Below, piece after piece: positions 16,947-26,746 of a DNA stretch of 64,000 bases. Both the position numbers and the translations under genes were made by a program. Positions within the stretch are counted from its first letter, which is position 1. Each line of letters opens with the position of its first letter. Origin of the DNA: S015-6 sp964384945 (GTDB lineage Bacteria; Desulfobacterota; DSWW01); the NCBI GenBank assembly GCA_964384945.1, contig CAYLMK010000002.1, positions 62,001-126,000 of the forward strand, read 5' to 3'. The notes below the pieces were generated by a model. The model saw only the letters and a program-made list of their open reading frames with translations. It did not search any database and had not been told where the DNA came from.

Positions 16947-19900
16947 ATGGCATCTATGAACGAATTCTCGATTCTTTCCTTGACCCCTGCGGGGCATCCC
17001 GCCCCTTCCATCGCGATAGCGGCATGCAGAGCGGGCGCCCTTGGGGTGCTCGATCTGGAATACTCGCGCGACGAAGGAGCCGCAAGAAGAGGCATTGCCG
17101 AACTTGACCGCTTCACCACCGGCGAATTCGGCCTCAAGTGCAACGGCGCAGGCCTTCGGGCGCTGACCCTCGGTACCCTGCCCTGCCCGGATCGTCTCCG
17201 ATGGCTCATCGTCGCCGACCCGGATGCAAGGGAGTTCAAGGACGAGATCAGGGCGCTGCGTTCCAGGGGCATCCGGGCACTTCTGGAGTGCACCTGTCCG
17301 GAGGAGGCGAGGATCGCAGAGCAGGTCGGCGTGGACGGGGTCATCGCCAAGGGAAACGAGGCGGGGGGACGGGTCGCACAGGAGGGTTGCTTCGTCCTGC
17401 TCCAGCGCTTCCTGAACCATCTGTTCGTCCCGGTCTTGGCCCAGGGCGGGATCGGTCCGTACACGGCCTCGGCCTGTCGTGCGGCGGGCGCCGCCGGCGT
17501 GGTCCTGGACAGCCAGTTGCTGCTGACCCGGGAGTCGCCGCTCTCCGAGGCGGTGAGGAAAAGGATCGCCGCCATGGACGGAAGCGAGTCCGCGTGCCTG
17601 GGAAGCGAGATCGGCGCGCCCTACCGCATCTGTACACGTTTGGGTGCCTCGGCGACGGCCGCGCTTCGGGAAACGGAATCCACGCTGGCCCGGAGCGAGA
17701 ACTCGCCCGCAGCGAACCGACGGCGCTGGCGGGAGGAGGTCGCCCGACGCGCAGGCTGGGAGCGCCCGGAGGAAGACCTTTTCCTGTTCGGGCAGGATCT
17801 GGGCCTGGCCCAGCCTCTCGCGGACCGGTACGTCACCGTGGGCGGGGTCGTGGATGCGATACGTCAGACGGCCCGGTCGCAATCCCGTCGCGCGGCCGGA
17901 TTCCGCCCGCTTGCCGAAGGCTCCCCCCTGGCAGCCTCGCACGGCACGAAGTACCCGATCGTTCAGGGGCCCATGGCCCGGATCTCCGATGTCCCTGCCT
18001 TTGCCCTTCGCGTTTCCCAGGAAGGCGCCCTGCCCTTTGTGGCGGTCGGCTGGACCACGGACGAGGAGCTTGAGGACCTTCTCGGCGGGACGCGCGAGTG
18101 TCTCGGCGAGCGCCCTTGGGGGGTCGGGCTCCTCGGATTCCTGCCGCCCGGCGTTTACCGCCGGCAGCTCGACCAGGTCTTCCGCTACCGGCCTCCCTTC
18201 GCGATCATCGCCGGAGGACGTCCGGATCAGGTGAACGCACTTGAGCAGGGCGGTGTGAAGGCTTACCTGCACATCCCGTCACCCGGGCTTCTCAAGATGT
18301 CGATCGCCGCGGGCGCCAGGCGCTTCGTCTTCGAGGGCAGGGAGTCCGGGGGACACGTGGGTCCCCGCTCCTCGTTCGTGCTCTGGGAGCAGATGATCGC
18401 GGCCCTTCTCGAGTGCGTTCCCGGCCAGGGCGGCGCAGAGGACTACCACATCCTGTTTGCAGGCGGCATCCACGATGCCCTGTCGGCCGCCATGGTGGCC
18501 GCCATGGCGGTCCCGCTCCTGGAACGGGGCATGCGAATCGGCCTCCAGATGGGCACGGCCTACCTCTTCACGCAGGAGGCCGTATCGACCGGCGCGATCC
18601 TGGAGGATTTCCAGGAGCAGGTTGTCCGCTGTGACCGGACCGTTCTTCTCGAACCGGGCCCCGGGCATACGTATCGCTGCGTGGAGACGCCCTTCGCCGC
18701 CGCCTTCCGGGAGGAAAGGCGCTGGCTTCTCTCGCAGGGGGCCCCGGCCGGCGAGATCCAGCAGGCCCTCGAGAAGCTGAGCATCGGAAGGCTCCGGATC
18801 GCCTCCAAGGGGATCGAGCAGGTTCCCCCTTTGCCGGCGCCCGGTCAGGAGGCGAAGCTCGTTCGGTTGGAACGCGAGGCCAGGCAGGCCCAGGGAATGT
18901 ACCTGATCGGGGAACTGGCCGTCCTGCGGGATCGCTCCGTGTCCGTTCAGGCCCTGCACCGGCAGGTCTGCGTGGAGGGGTCGAAGAGGCTGGAAGCGTT
19001 GGCCTCGGCCCGGGCACCGTCCGCCTCCCCTGTTGCAAGACCCGAGAGCCCCTCGGACATCGCCATTGTGGGCATGGCCTGCGTCCTGCCCAAGGCCCCT
19101 GACCTGCGCACCTATTGGGAGAATATTCTCAACAAGGTGTGCGCAATACGAGAGATCCCCCTTGAACGCTGGGATTCCAACCTCTACTTCGCATCCGACC
19201 CGAAGGCGAGGGACAAGGTCTATTCGAAATGGGGCGCCTTTCTGGATGATATCCCGTTTGACCCGCTGAAATACGGCATACCGCCGAACTCCCTTTCCTC
19301 CATCGAGCCCCTTCAGCTCCTCACCCTGGAGGTGGCCTCGCGGGCTTTGGAGGACGCCGGGTACGCCAGACGGCCGTTTCCCCGGGAGCGAACCTCGGTT
19401 ATCCTCGGGATCAGCGGTTCCGGCGAACTGGGTCAGGCATACGCGTTTCGATCCTCCCTGCCGATGTTCTTCGGGGATGCGGCCGAGCGAATCACGTCCC
19501 ATTTCGACGGGTGTCTGCCGGAATGGACCGAGGATTCCTTTCCGGGAATCCTCATGAACGTGACGGCGGGAAGGATCGCGAACCGTTTCGACCTGGGTGG
19601 GACCAATTTCACGGTGGACGGGGCCTGCGCTTCTTCCCTGGCCGCCGCCTATCTGGCCGTCAAGGAACTGGAGTCCGGCAGCAGCGACATGGTCCTCGTG
19701 GGCGGCGCGGACACGATGCAGAATCCCTTCACCTATTTTTGCTTCTCCAAGACGCAGGCCTTCTCTCCCACCGGACAGGCGCGCCCTCTGGACCGGCGGG
19801 CGGACGGAATCGTCATCGGAGAGGGCATCGCCGTGGCGGTATTGAAGCGCCTGGCCGACGCGGAGCGGGACGGCGACAGAATCTACGCGGTTATCAAGGC

Positions 19901-22900
19901 AGTCGGCGCCGGAAGCGACGGAAGGGACAAGAGCATGACCGCGCCCCGGCCGGAGGGCCAGATCCGCGTGCTCGAACGCGCCTACCGCAAGGCAGGGTTC
20001 TCCCCGGAAACGGTCGGTCTCGTGGAGGCCCATGCCACGGGCACCGAGGTGGGCGATCAGGTCGAAACGGAGGCGCTCCGCCGGTTCCTGACGTCCCACC
20101 GGGCAGGTCCCAAGAGCTGCGCCGTGGGATCGGTCAAGTCCATGATCGGGCACACGAAATCGACCGCCGGAATCGCAAGCCTCATCAAGATGGCCCTGTC
20201 CCTGCATCACAGGGTCATGCCGCCCACCCTCGGGGTGGAGACCCCGGCCGAATCGATCGGGTCTCCGGACAGCCCTCTCTACGCCAACACGGAGGCGCGT
20301 CCCTGGTTCCACGTCCGCGGCCGCTGGCCCCGAAGGGGCGGCGTGAGCGCCTTCGGGTTCGGAGGCACGAACTTCCACGCGGTGCTCGAAGAGTATTCGG
20401 GCGATTTCCTGGGCCGGCCGGCCGGCTTCACTCGCTCCGCCACGAGGCGCAGACCCAACGAGCTGTTTTTCTGGGAGGCCGGCTCGCGCCGGGAGTTGAT
20501 CGAGTCGATCCGATCTCTGGAAGAAGCGCTCTCCAGGGGCGCGGAGCCCGAACTCGACGCGCTCGCCTTCAGCGTCAACCGGGGCACCGAAGAATCGAAC
20601 GGCGAGCCTGGAGCCCGTTCCGTGAGGCTGGCCCTCGTCGCCGACTCGATCCAGGATCTGCGCGGCAAGATCGAGCGGACCATGGAGGCCTTGGGCGCCG
20701 GCCCTACCCGTTTCTGGGACCGTCAGGGCATCTACTTCACCGACCAACCCATCGGCGGCCAGGGCAGGCTGGCCTTCGTCTTTCCGGGCCAGGGCTCTCA
20801 GTGCCTCCACATGGCGACCGACCTGGCGGTGGCCCTTCCGGCCGTCGAGGCGCTCTTCGAGCGGAGCGACCGGCTCCTTGCCGAAAGGCTCGCCAGGCGG
20901 CTCACCGAGTTCATCGATCCGCCGCCCGCTCTCACGAAGGAAGAAAGGGCCTCCCAGGAGAAGGCCCTGGCGCAGACCTTCGTTGCCCAACCGGCCCTGG
21001 GAACCGTGAGCCTGGCCCTGTTTCACCTGCTCCGGGACTTGGGCATCCGGCCGGACATGGTCGCGGGCCACAGCTACGGCGAATATGTCGCTCTGTGCGC
21101 GGCAGGGGCCCTGAGCGAAGAGGACCTGATCGTCGTTTCCGAGGCCAGGGGCCGTTTCCTGGCCGGCGGAAACGGCGGATCGGATCTCGGCACCATGGCG
21201 GCGGTCGGAGCGGGCATCGACAGGGTCTCCGGGATCCTCTCCGGTATGGAACAGATATGGATCGCCAACTGCAACTCGCCCGGGCAGACCGTCATCTCCG
21301 GGACCCGGCCGGCGATTGAGACCGCGGAGAGGCTGTTCGCGGAACGGAAGATCCCGTGCCGCCCGATCCCGGTGGCCTGCGGTTTTCACTCCCCGCTCGT
21401 TTCGCGGGCCTGCGGTCAGTTGAAGGAATTCCTCTCCAGCGTGGAGTTCCGGACGCCCCAGGTCGCGGTCTATTCCAATGCGACCGGCAAGCCCTACCCC
21501 CACCGGCCGGAAGAGATGCCCGAGAGGCTCTCCTCCCACCTTCGAAGCCGGGTGGATTTCGTGCGGGAAATCGAGTCCATGTATGCGGACGGGGCGCGCA
21601 TCTTCGTGGAGGTCGGGCCCGGCCGCGTGCTGACCGGCCTGATCGAACAGATCCTCGGAGACCGTCCGCATCTTGCAGTAGCCTCCAACCGGCCGGGACG
21701 CTCCGGTTTCGATCAACTCCACCATGCGATCGGGCAGATTGCCGTTCATGGCGTGCCCGTGAAGATAAGCAGACTCTATGAAGGCAGGGGGGTGCCCTGG
21801 ATCGATCACCGGAGCCTGAAGCCCGAAAAGGACCTTGCGGACCTTTCCCCCACTACGTGGCTGGTGAACGGCACCAGGGCGAGGCCGGTCAAGGGAAATG
21901 CCCCCTTGCGGCCGGACCGTCCGGTCACCCCCCTGCCGCTGGCCGCGTCCCCTGAGAACCCTACGCACCCGCCAACCGCCGACGAGCCGGAGAGAAGGGC
22001 GTCCCCCTACCTCTCCCAGATCGAGCCAGAACCCCTGCGCCCTGTGACCGGGCCCGAAGCATCCGCAAAGCAGGAGGCGCTCGAACGGCCGACCGCCGGA
22101 CGCCTGGGGGAGGCGGGCGTCGAGGCGACGATGGCCCGCTTCCAGCGACTGATGGATCGCTTTCTCGACACCCAGAAAGAGGTCATGCTGAGGTACCTGG
22201 GCCATACCGCGGCAAGGCCCGAACACGAGGCGCAAGCGGCATCCGTCTCCCCGGAACTGCAGGGATCCGAAGCCGCGGATCGGATCAGGAAGCCGCTGAA
22301 CGACCCTGCTCCGCAGGATCGGGAGGATCGGCCTCCGGCTCCGCCCCTTGCGGCCCTTGCCGGCAACGAAGCGACTACGGAGGACCGGCGCAAACCGCCC
22401 GGTGAAGCAACGGCTCGACAGGAAGAGGGAAAAGCCACCCGGGAGGAACTGCAGGCGCAACTGCTGCACCTGGTGAGCGAGCGGACCGGCTACCCGGAAT
22501 CGATGCTCGGCCTCGATCTCGACCTGGAGGCCGACCTGGGGATCGACTCGATCAAGCGGATCGAGATCCTCGGCACCTTCGTGAGAACGGCCGCCTCATC
22601 GAGCCGGACAGAGATCGAGGGCGAGATGGACGGGCTTGCGTCGCTCAGGACGCTCCGGGACATCAACCGGTGGATCGCCGGACGGATCGACCCTTCGGAA
22701 GAGGGCCGGGCACGATCCGAGATTCGCCTTCCGGCATTAACTCCCCCTGCCGGGTCGATCTCGCAGGAGCCGGGCGGAGACGATGCCATCCCGCGTTTCA
22801 CCCTTTCCCTGCGCCCTGTCTCGGAGGCCCCTGCTACCGGCGCCCTGCCCTTACCCGGCGTCGTACTGGTCACGGACGACGGGGGGGGCGTCGGGCGCGA

Positions 22901-25340
22901 ACTCGTTTCGCTCCTCGAGGGACAGGGACAGTCGGCCGTGCGCGTACAGGAGGCGGCCGACCTCAAAGAAGCCGCGGATGGCTCCTTTCAGGCCGTCCTC
23001 GCCACGCCGGAGGGCGTCTCGGCGCTGCTCGACCTGGTGCGCAGGCGCAAGGGCCCGCCGATTGGATTGGTCCATCTCACCCCGTTGAACGCGGCGGCCC
23101 GGAACGACGTGGCGGATCTTGCCCGATGGCGGGACCTTCACCGGAGCCAGGTCAAGTCCCTCTTCTACCTGGTTCGCGGACTGTCCGGGGCTCCGGACAG
23201 GTCCGCGGACGGAGTCGTTCGCTTCGTCCTGGCCGCGACCGGGATGGGCGGCGGTTTCGCCGCCGAACCGCTGCGCACGGCCCGCGACTTCTTCCCGGGT
23301 CACGGAGGAATTGCAGGGCTCTTGAAATGCCTGGCCTTGGAATGGCCCGGGGTTCGCGTCAGGGCCGTGGACCTCGACCCGGAGGAACGGGCCGCGGCCC
23401 TTGCCCGTCAACTCCTTGCCGAGATGTCTCTCGACGATCCGTACGTGGAGGTGGGCCGCGCAGGGGGGCAGAGGCACGTCCTGGAGCCGACGCTTTCCCC
23501 GCTGGAGGAGGCTGCCGCAGACTCGGGCATCGAGATCGGCGAGGGCTCGGTCCTCCTCGTCACCGGGGGGGCGCGCGGAATCACGGCGGACGTGGCGATC
23601 GAGCTGGCACGCCGTTACCGGCCGCGCCTGATCCTTGTCGGCAGGTCCCCCCTGCCGCCGCCGGAGGAACCGCAGGATACCGCGGGAGTCAGCGCGCCAA
23701 AGGAGCTGAAGGCGGCCCTCATCGACCGGATGAGGAAGGCCGGTGAGACGGTCGAGGTCGCCCGCGTGGAAACGGGCTACCACCGTCTGATCGCGGAGAG
23801 AGAGATCCGAAGCACCCTTCGCGCCATACGGGACGCGGGTTCCCTGGTCCAGTACCGCCAGGCGGATGTCCGGGATCCGGCGGCGTTCGGCGGGGTGCTC
23901 GACGAGGCCTATGCGACCCACGGCCGCATCGACGGCGTGATTCACGGCGCGGGCATCATCGAAGACCGCCTCGTTTCCGAGAAGACGGCCGAGTCTTTCG
24001 ACCGGGTCTTCGACACGAAGGCGGACAGCGCGTTCCTGCTCAGCCGGAAACTCCGTCCGGAATCGCTCAAGTTCCTCGTGTTCTTTTCCTCCGTGGCCGG
24101 ACGCTTCGGCAACCGGGGCCAGGGAGATTACGCGGCGGCCAACGAGGTGCTGAACAAGCTGGCCGTGCAACTGGACCGCAAGTGGCCCGCCCGGGTCGTC
24201 TCGATCAACTGGGGCCCGTGGGACAGGAATGGCATGGTCACCCCGGAGCTGAAGCAGCAGTTCTCCGAACGGGGCATACGGCTCATCCCCAGAGAAGCGG
24301 GACCGGCAAGGCTTTGCGACGAGCTTCGGTGCGGCCGCAAAGGGCAGGCCGAGGTCGTGCTCGGCGGGTTTGACGGCTGGCAGGCCATGCCCGCACGGAC
24401 GCCCGCGGTGCCGGCCGCGGCCTTTCCGCTCTTCGGCAACGGAACCCGCTCCGTCTCGCTGGACCCCAACCGGGTGGAATCGATCCGCGTTCTGGACCCT
24501 GCAAAGGACCTGTTCCTGGCCGATCACCGGTTGAACGGCAAGCCGGTGCTGCCTGCCGCGTTCGCCATGGAGTTCATGGCCGAGGTCGTGATGCGTCAGT
24601 GGCCCGACCTGCAGGTCTGTCGCATGAAAGACGTGGGCGTCCTGAGGGGGCTGGTTCTGAAAAACGGGCCGCAGGCGATTCGGGTCGAGGCCAGGGAGAT
24701 CGCCTCCTCCCCTGCGGATCCGCCGGAAAAGACGGTTCAGGTGCGGATCACCGAGGCGCAGCCGGGCGGCCGGCCCTACTATCAGGCAACGGTCGAACTG
24801 AGCGACAGGCTCCCGGCGCCGCCTTTCTTTGACTTGGTCCCGTCACGCGCCCTGCGGCGATTCCCCGCTTCCATCGAGGAAGCTTACAGGCGATGGCTCT
24901 TCCACGGCCCGACGCTGCAGTGCATATCCAGGATCGAGGGAATCAACGAAGAGGGGATCATCGCAACGGTCGTTCCATCGGCCCCGGAGAACTGCCTCGC
25001 CGATTTCCCGGGAGGCCGGTGGATCATCGATCCCGTGGTCGTTGACAGCGGCTTCCAGTTGGCCATTCTGTGGGCGAGGATTCAACACGACTTCACCCCG
25101 CTCCCCTCCCGGTTTCCCGCCTACCATCGCTACGGGCCGCTCGCAGGGACCGAAGTCCGCTGTTACCTGCGGAGCTTTGCGGACCCGTCCAGCCTCGTCA
25201 TGCGCACGAATCTCTATTTCGTCGATGCATCCTCGGGCAGCGTGCTTGGGATGTTCGAGCAGGCGGAATCGACCTGCAGCCGGGCGCTGAACGAACGAAT
25301 CGGCGTGCCCCTCGGCGAGGTGCCCAAGGTTTCCAGATGA
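16947..25340 (+). CDS. PUFA-synthase-like megasynthase, ER-ER-KS-AT-ACP-KR-DH
   Basis: A 2797-residue iterative fatty-acid/polyketide synthase. Domains in order: nitronate-monooxygenase/PfaD-like enoyl reductase 1 (about 1-215); reductase 2 (about 330-620; EGRESGGHVG, His470); ketosynthase (about 703-1150; Cys894 in DGACASS, His1029, His1069); acyltransferase (about 1270-1600; Ser1376 in GHSYGE); a Pro/Glu-rich linker with a predicted helical piece; one acyl carrier domain (about 1830-1905; Ser1868 in LGIDSIKR, the PUFA-type motif); ketoreductase (TGGARGIT near 2205, Tyr2395 in GDYAAANE); and a dehydratase (His2527, Asp2700). The first reductase has Arg142 where the catalytic His of EAGGH is expected. 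PUFA synthases keep the reductase as a separate PfaD or at another protein's C-terminus; here two copies lead the KS. The next gene starts inside the stop codon (ATGA). ATG at 16956 is an alternative start. Confidence 0.9.
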   Translation: MASMNEFSILSLTPAGHPAPSIAIAACRAGALGVLDLEYSRDEGAARRGIAELDRFTTGEFGLKCNGAGLRALTLGTLPCPDRLRWLIVADPDAREFKDEIRALRSRGIRALLECTCPEEARIAEQVGVDGVIAKGNEAGGRVAQEGCFVLLQRFLNHLFVPVLAQGGIGPYTASACRAAGAAGVVLDSQLLLTRESPLSEAVRKRIAAMDGSESACLGSEIGAPYRICTRLGASATAALRETESTLARSENSPAANRRRWREEVARRAGWERPEEDLFLFGQDLGLAQPLADRYVTVGGVVDAIRQTARSQSRRAAGFRPLAEGSPLAASHGTKYPIVQGPMARISDVPAFALRVSQEGALPFVAVGWTTDEELEDLLGGTRECLGERPWGVGLLGFLPPGVYRRQLDQVFRYRPPFAIIAGGRPDQVNALEQGGVKAYLHIPSPGLLKMSIAAGARRFVFEGRESGGHVGPRSSFVLWEQMIAALLECVPGQGGAEDYHILFAGGIHDALSAAMVAAMAVPLLERGMRIGLQMGTAYLFTQEAVSTGAILEDFQEQVVRCDRTVLLEPGPGHTYRCVETPFAAAFREERRWLLSQGAPAGEIQQALEKLSIGRLRIASKGIEQVPPLPAPGQEAKLVRLEREARQAQGMYLIGELAVLRDRSVSVQALHRQVCVEGSKRLEALASARAPSASPVARPESPSDIAIVGMACVLPKAPDLRTYWENILNKVCAIREIPLERWDSNLYFASDPKARDKVYSKWGAFLDDIPFDPLKYGIPPNSLSSIEPLQLLTLEVASRALEDAGYARRPFPRERTSVILGISGSGELGQAYAFRSSLPMFFGDAAERITSHFDGCLPEWTEDSFPGILMNVTAGRIANRFDLGGTNFTVDGACASSLAAAYLAVKELESGSSDMVLVGGADTMQNPFTYFCFSKTQAFSPTGQARPLDRRADGIVIGEGIAVAVLKRLADAERDGDRIYAVIKAVGAGSDGRDKSMTAPRPEGQIRVLERAYRKAGFSPETVGLVEAHATGTEVGDQVETEALRRFLTSHRAGPKSCAVGSVKSMIGHTKSTAGIASLIKMALSLHHRVMPPTLGVETPAESIGSPDSPLYANTEARPWFHVRGRWPRRGGVSAFGFGGTNFHAVLEEYSGDFLGRPAGFTRSATRRRPNELFFWEAGSRRELIESIRSLEEALSRGAEPELDALAFSVNRGTEESNGEPGARSVRLALVADSIQDLRGKIERTMEALGAGPTRFWDRQGIYFTDQPIGGQGRLAFVFPGQGSQCLHMATDLAVALPAVEALFERSDRLLAERLARRLTEFIDPPPALTKEERASQEKALAQTFVAQPALGTVSLALFHLLRDLGIRPDMVAGHSYGEYVALCAAGALSEEDLIVVSEARGRFLAGGNGGSDLGTMAAVGAGIDRVSGILSGMEQIWIANCNSPGQTVISGTRPAIETAERLFAERKIPCRPIPVACGFHSPLVSRACGQLKEFLSSVEFRTPQVAVYSNATGKPYPHRPEEMPERLSSHLRSRVDFVREIESMYADGARIFVEVGPGRVLTGLIEQILGDRPHLAVASNRPGRSGFDQLHHAIGQIAVHGVPVKISRLYEGRGVPWIDHRSLKPEKDLADLSPTTWLVNGTRARPVKGNAPLRPDRPVTPLPLAASPENPTHPPTADEPERRASPYLSQIEPEPLRPVTGPEASAKQEALERPTAGRLGEAGVEATMARFQRLMDRFLDTQKEVMLRYLGHTAARPEHEAQAASVSPELQGSEAADRIRKPLNDPAPQDREDRPPAPPLAALAGNEATTEDRRKPPGEATARQEEGKATREELQAQLLHLVSERTGYPESMLGLDLDLEADLGIDSIKRIEILGTFVRTAASSSRTEIEGEMDGLASLRTLRDINRWIAGRIDPSEEGRARSEIRLPALTPPAGSISQEPGGDDAIPRFTLSLRPVSEAPATGALPLPGVVLVTDDGGGVGRELVSLLEGQGQSAVRVQEAADLKEAADGSFQAVLATPEGVSALLDLVRRRKGPPIGLVHLTPLNAAARNDVADLARWRDLHRSQVKSLFYLVRGLSGAPDRSADGVVRFVLAATGMGGGFAAEPLRTARDFFPGHGGIAGLLKCLALEWPGVRVRAVDLDPEERAAALARQLLAEMSLDDPYVEVGRAGGQRHVLEPTLSPLEEAAADSGIEIGEGSVLLVTGGARGITADVAIELARRYRPRLILVGRSPLPPPEEPQDTAGVSAPKELKAALIDRMRKAGETVEVARVETGYHRLIAEREIRSTLRAIRDAGSLVQYRQADVRDPAAFGGVLDEAYATHGRIDGVIHGAGIIEDRLVSEKTAESFDRVFDTKADSAFLLSRKLRPESLKFLVFFSSVAGRFGNRGQGDYAAANEVLNKLAVQLDRKWPARVVSINWGPWDRNGMVTPELKQQFSERGIRLIPREAGPARLCDELRCGRKGQAEVVLGGFDGWQAMPARTPAVPAAAFPLFGNGTRSVSLDPNRVESIRVLDPAKDLFLADHRLNGKPVLPAAFAMEFMAEVVMRQWPDLQVCRMKDVGVLRGLVLKNGPQAIRVEAREIASSPADPPEKTVQVRITEAQPGGRPYYQATVELSDRLPAPPFFDLVPSRALRRFPASIEEAYRRWLFHGPTLQCISRIEGINEEGIIATVVPSAPENCLADFPGGRWIIDPVVVDSGFQLAILWARIQHDFTPLPSRFPAYHRYGPLAGTEVRCYLRSFADPSSLVMRTNLYFVDASSGSVLGMFEQAESTCSRALNERIGVPLGEVPKVSR

Positions 25341-26746
25341 CACCTCCGGAAGACATAGCGATCATCGGCATGGCCGCCATCTTCCCGGGCGCCCCCAGCC
25401 TCGAGCAGTACTGGGCGAACATCCTCGCCGGGAAGAGCGCGATCACGGATCCGCCCGAGGAATCCTGGGCGCACCTTGTCTACGACCCCGATTCTCGGGA
25501 GAACGACCGGATCTACTGCAAACGGGGCGGATATCTGGGGGACCTGGCCCGTTTCGACCCGCTCGCGTACGGTGTGATCCCCCTGTCGGTGGACGGAGGG
25601 GAGCCGGATCATTATCTCTCATTGCGGCTCGCCTACGAGGCCCTGGCCGACGCCGGCTACGGCCAGCGGCCGCTCGACGGACGCCGGACCGAGGTCATCA
25701 TCGGCAGGGGTACGTACATCAACCGGGGCTGGGCCACCCTGTTCCAACACGGCATGGTGGTCGACCAGACCCTGGCCATCCTGAAGGAGCTGCACCCGGA
25801 ATACGGCCGGGAAGAACTCCTGGAGATCCGCTCCGCCCTCAAGGCGAGCCTGCCCCCGTTCAACGCGGAGACGGCGGCAGGGCTGGTCCCGAACATCCTG
25901 ACCGGCCGCATCGCCAACCGGCTCGACATCATGGGGCCGAATTTTCTCGTGGACGCGGCGTGCGCCTCCTCGCTCATCGCGATCGACCTGGGAATGCGCG
26001 ATCTCTGCGCGCGCAAGTGCGACTTGGTGCTGGCTGGCGGCGTACAGGCATCGACCCCGCCCCATCTGCTGATGATCTTCTGCCAGCTCAACGCACTGTC
26101 CCGACGGGCCGAGATACGGCCGTTCGACGAGGCGGCGGACGGAACCCTGCTCGGAGAGGGGGCGGGCACGATCGTCCTGAAGCGCCGCGAGGACGCGCAG
26201 CGGGACGGCGACAGGATCTACGCGCTGATCAAGGCCGTGGGCACCTCGAGCGACGGCCGCGGCGCAGGGGTGATGACGCCGAGGGTCGAGGGGGAGGAAC
26301 TGGCCATCCGGCGCGCCTACGAGGCCGCCGGGATCCCCCCGGAAACAGTCGGCCTGATCGAGGCCCACGGAACCGGGACGGCGGTCGGGGATTCCACGGA
26401 GGTGCAGGCGTTGCGTCGCATCTTCGGCGAAAGGCGGCCCCGTGCCCCTTCCTCCTGCGCGCTGGGCTCGGTGAAGTCCATGATCAGCCACACGATACCC
26501 GCGGCGGGGATCGCGGGCCTCATCAAGACCGCCCTGGCCCTTTACCAAAAGATCCTGCCTCCGACGCTGAACTGCGACAGGCCGAATCCAAAGTTCGAGC
26601 TGGAAAAGACGCCGTTCTACATCAACCGGGAAGCCCGGCCATGGATCCACGGGGCGGAAACCCCCAGACGGGCCGGCGTGAATGCCTTCGGGTTCGGAGG
26701 CATCAACGCACATGCCATCCTCGAAGAGTACGCGGGCGCGCCATGA
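25337..26746 (+). CDS. Stand-alone beta-ketoacyl synthase of the megasynthase
   Basis: A 469-residue condensing enzyme of the type I KS family. It opens with DIAIIGMAAIFPGAPSLEQYW and keeps the full catalytic set: Cys209 in DAACASS, His344 in EAHGTGT, His385 in SMISHT. Because the nucleophile Cys is present it is an active KS, not a chain-length-factor homologue. It ends with the normal FGFGGINAHAILEEY. It overlaps the genes on both sides by ATGA (25337-25340 and 26743-26746), so translation is coupled. Together with the next protein (AT-ACP-DH) it looks like one PKS module split over two polypeptides, comparable to the second KS-containing protein of PUFA and heterocyst-glycolipid systems. 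Confidence 0.9.
   Translation: MTPPEDIAIIGMAAIFPGAPSLEQYWANILAGKSAITDPPEESWAHLVYDPDSRENDRIYCKRGGYLGDLARFDPLAYGVIPLSVDGGEPDHYLSLRLAYEALADAGYGQRPLDGRRTEVIIGRGTYINRGWATLFQHGMVVDQTLAILKELHPEYGREELLEIRSALKASLPPFNAETAAGLVPNILTGRIANRLDIMGPNFLVDAACASSLIAIDLGMRDLCARKCDLVLAGGVQASTPPHLLMIFCQLNALSRRAEIRPFDEAADGTLLGEGAGTIVLKRREDAQRDGDRIYALIKAVGTSSDGRGAGVMTPRVEGEELAIRRAYEAAGIPPETVGLIEAHGTGTAVGDSTEVQALRRIFGERRPRAPSSCALGSVKSMISHTIPAAGIAGLIKTALALYQKILPPTLNCDRPNPKFELEKTPFYINREARPWIHGAETPRRAGVNAFGFGGINAHAILEEYAGAP

Noticed and set aside
18279..22469. 1396-codon open frame on the minus strand
   Set aside because: Lies fully antisense to conserved KS and AT domains of the megasynthase; composition is typical of a high-GC shadow frame.
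22851..24527. 558-codon minus-strand frame
   Set aside because: Antisense to the ketoreductase with all its motifs; no independent evidence.
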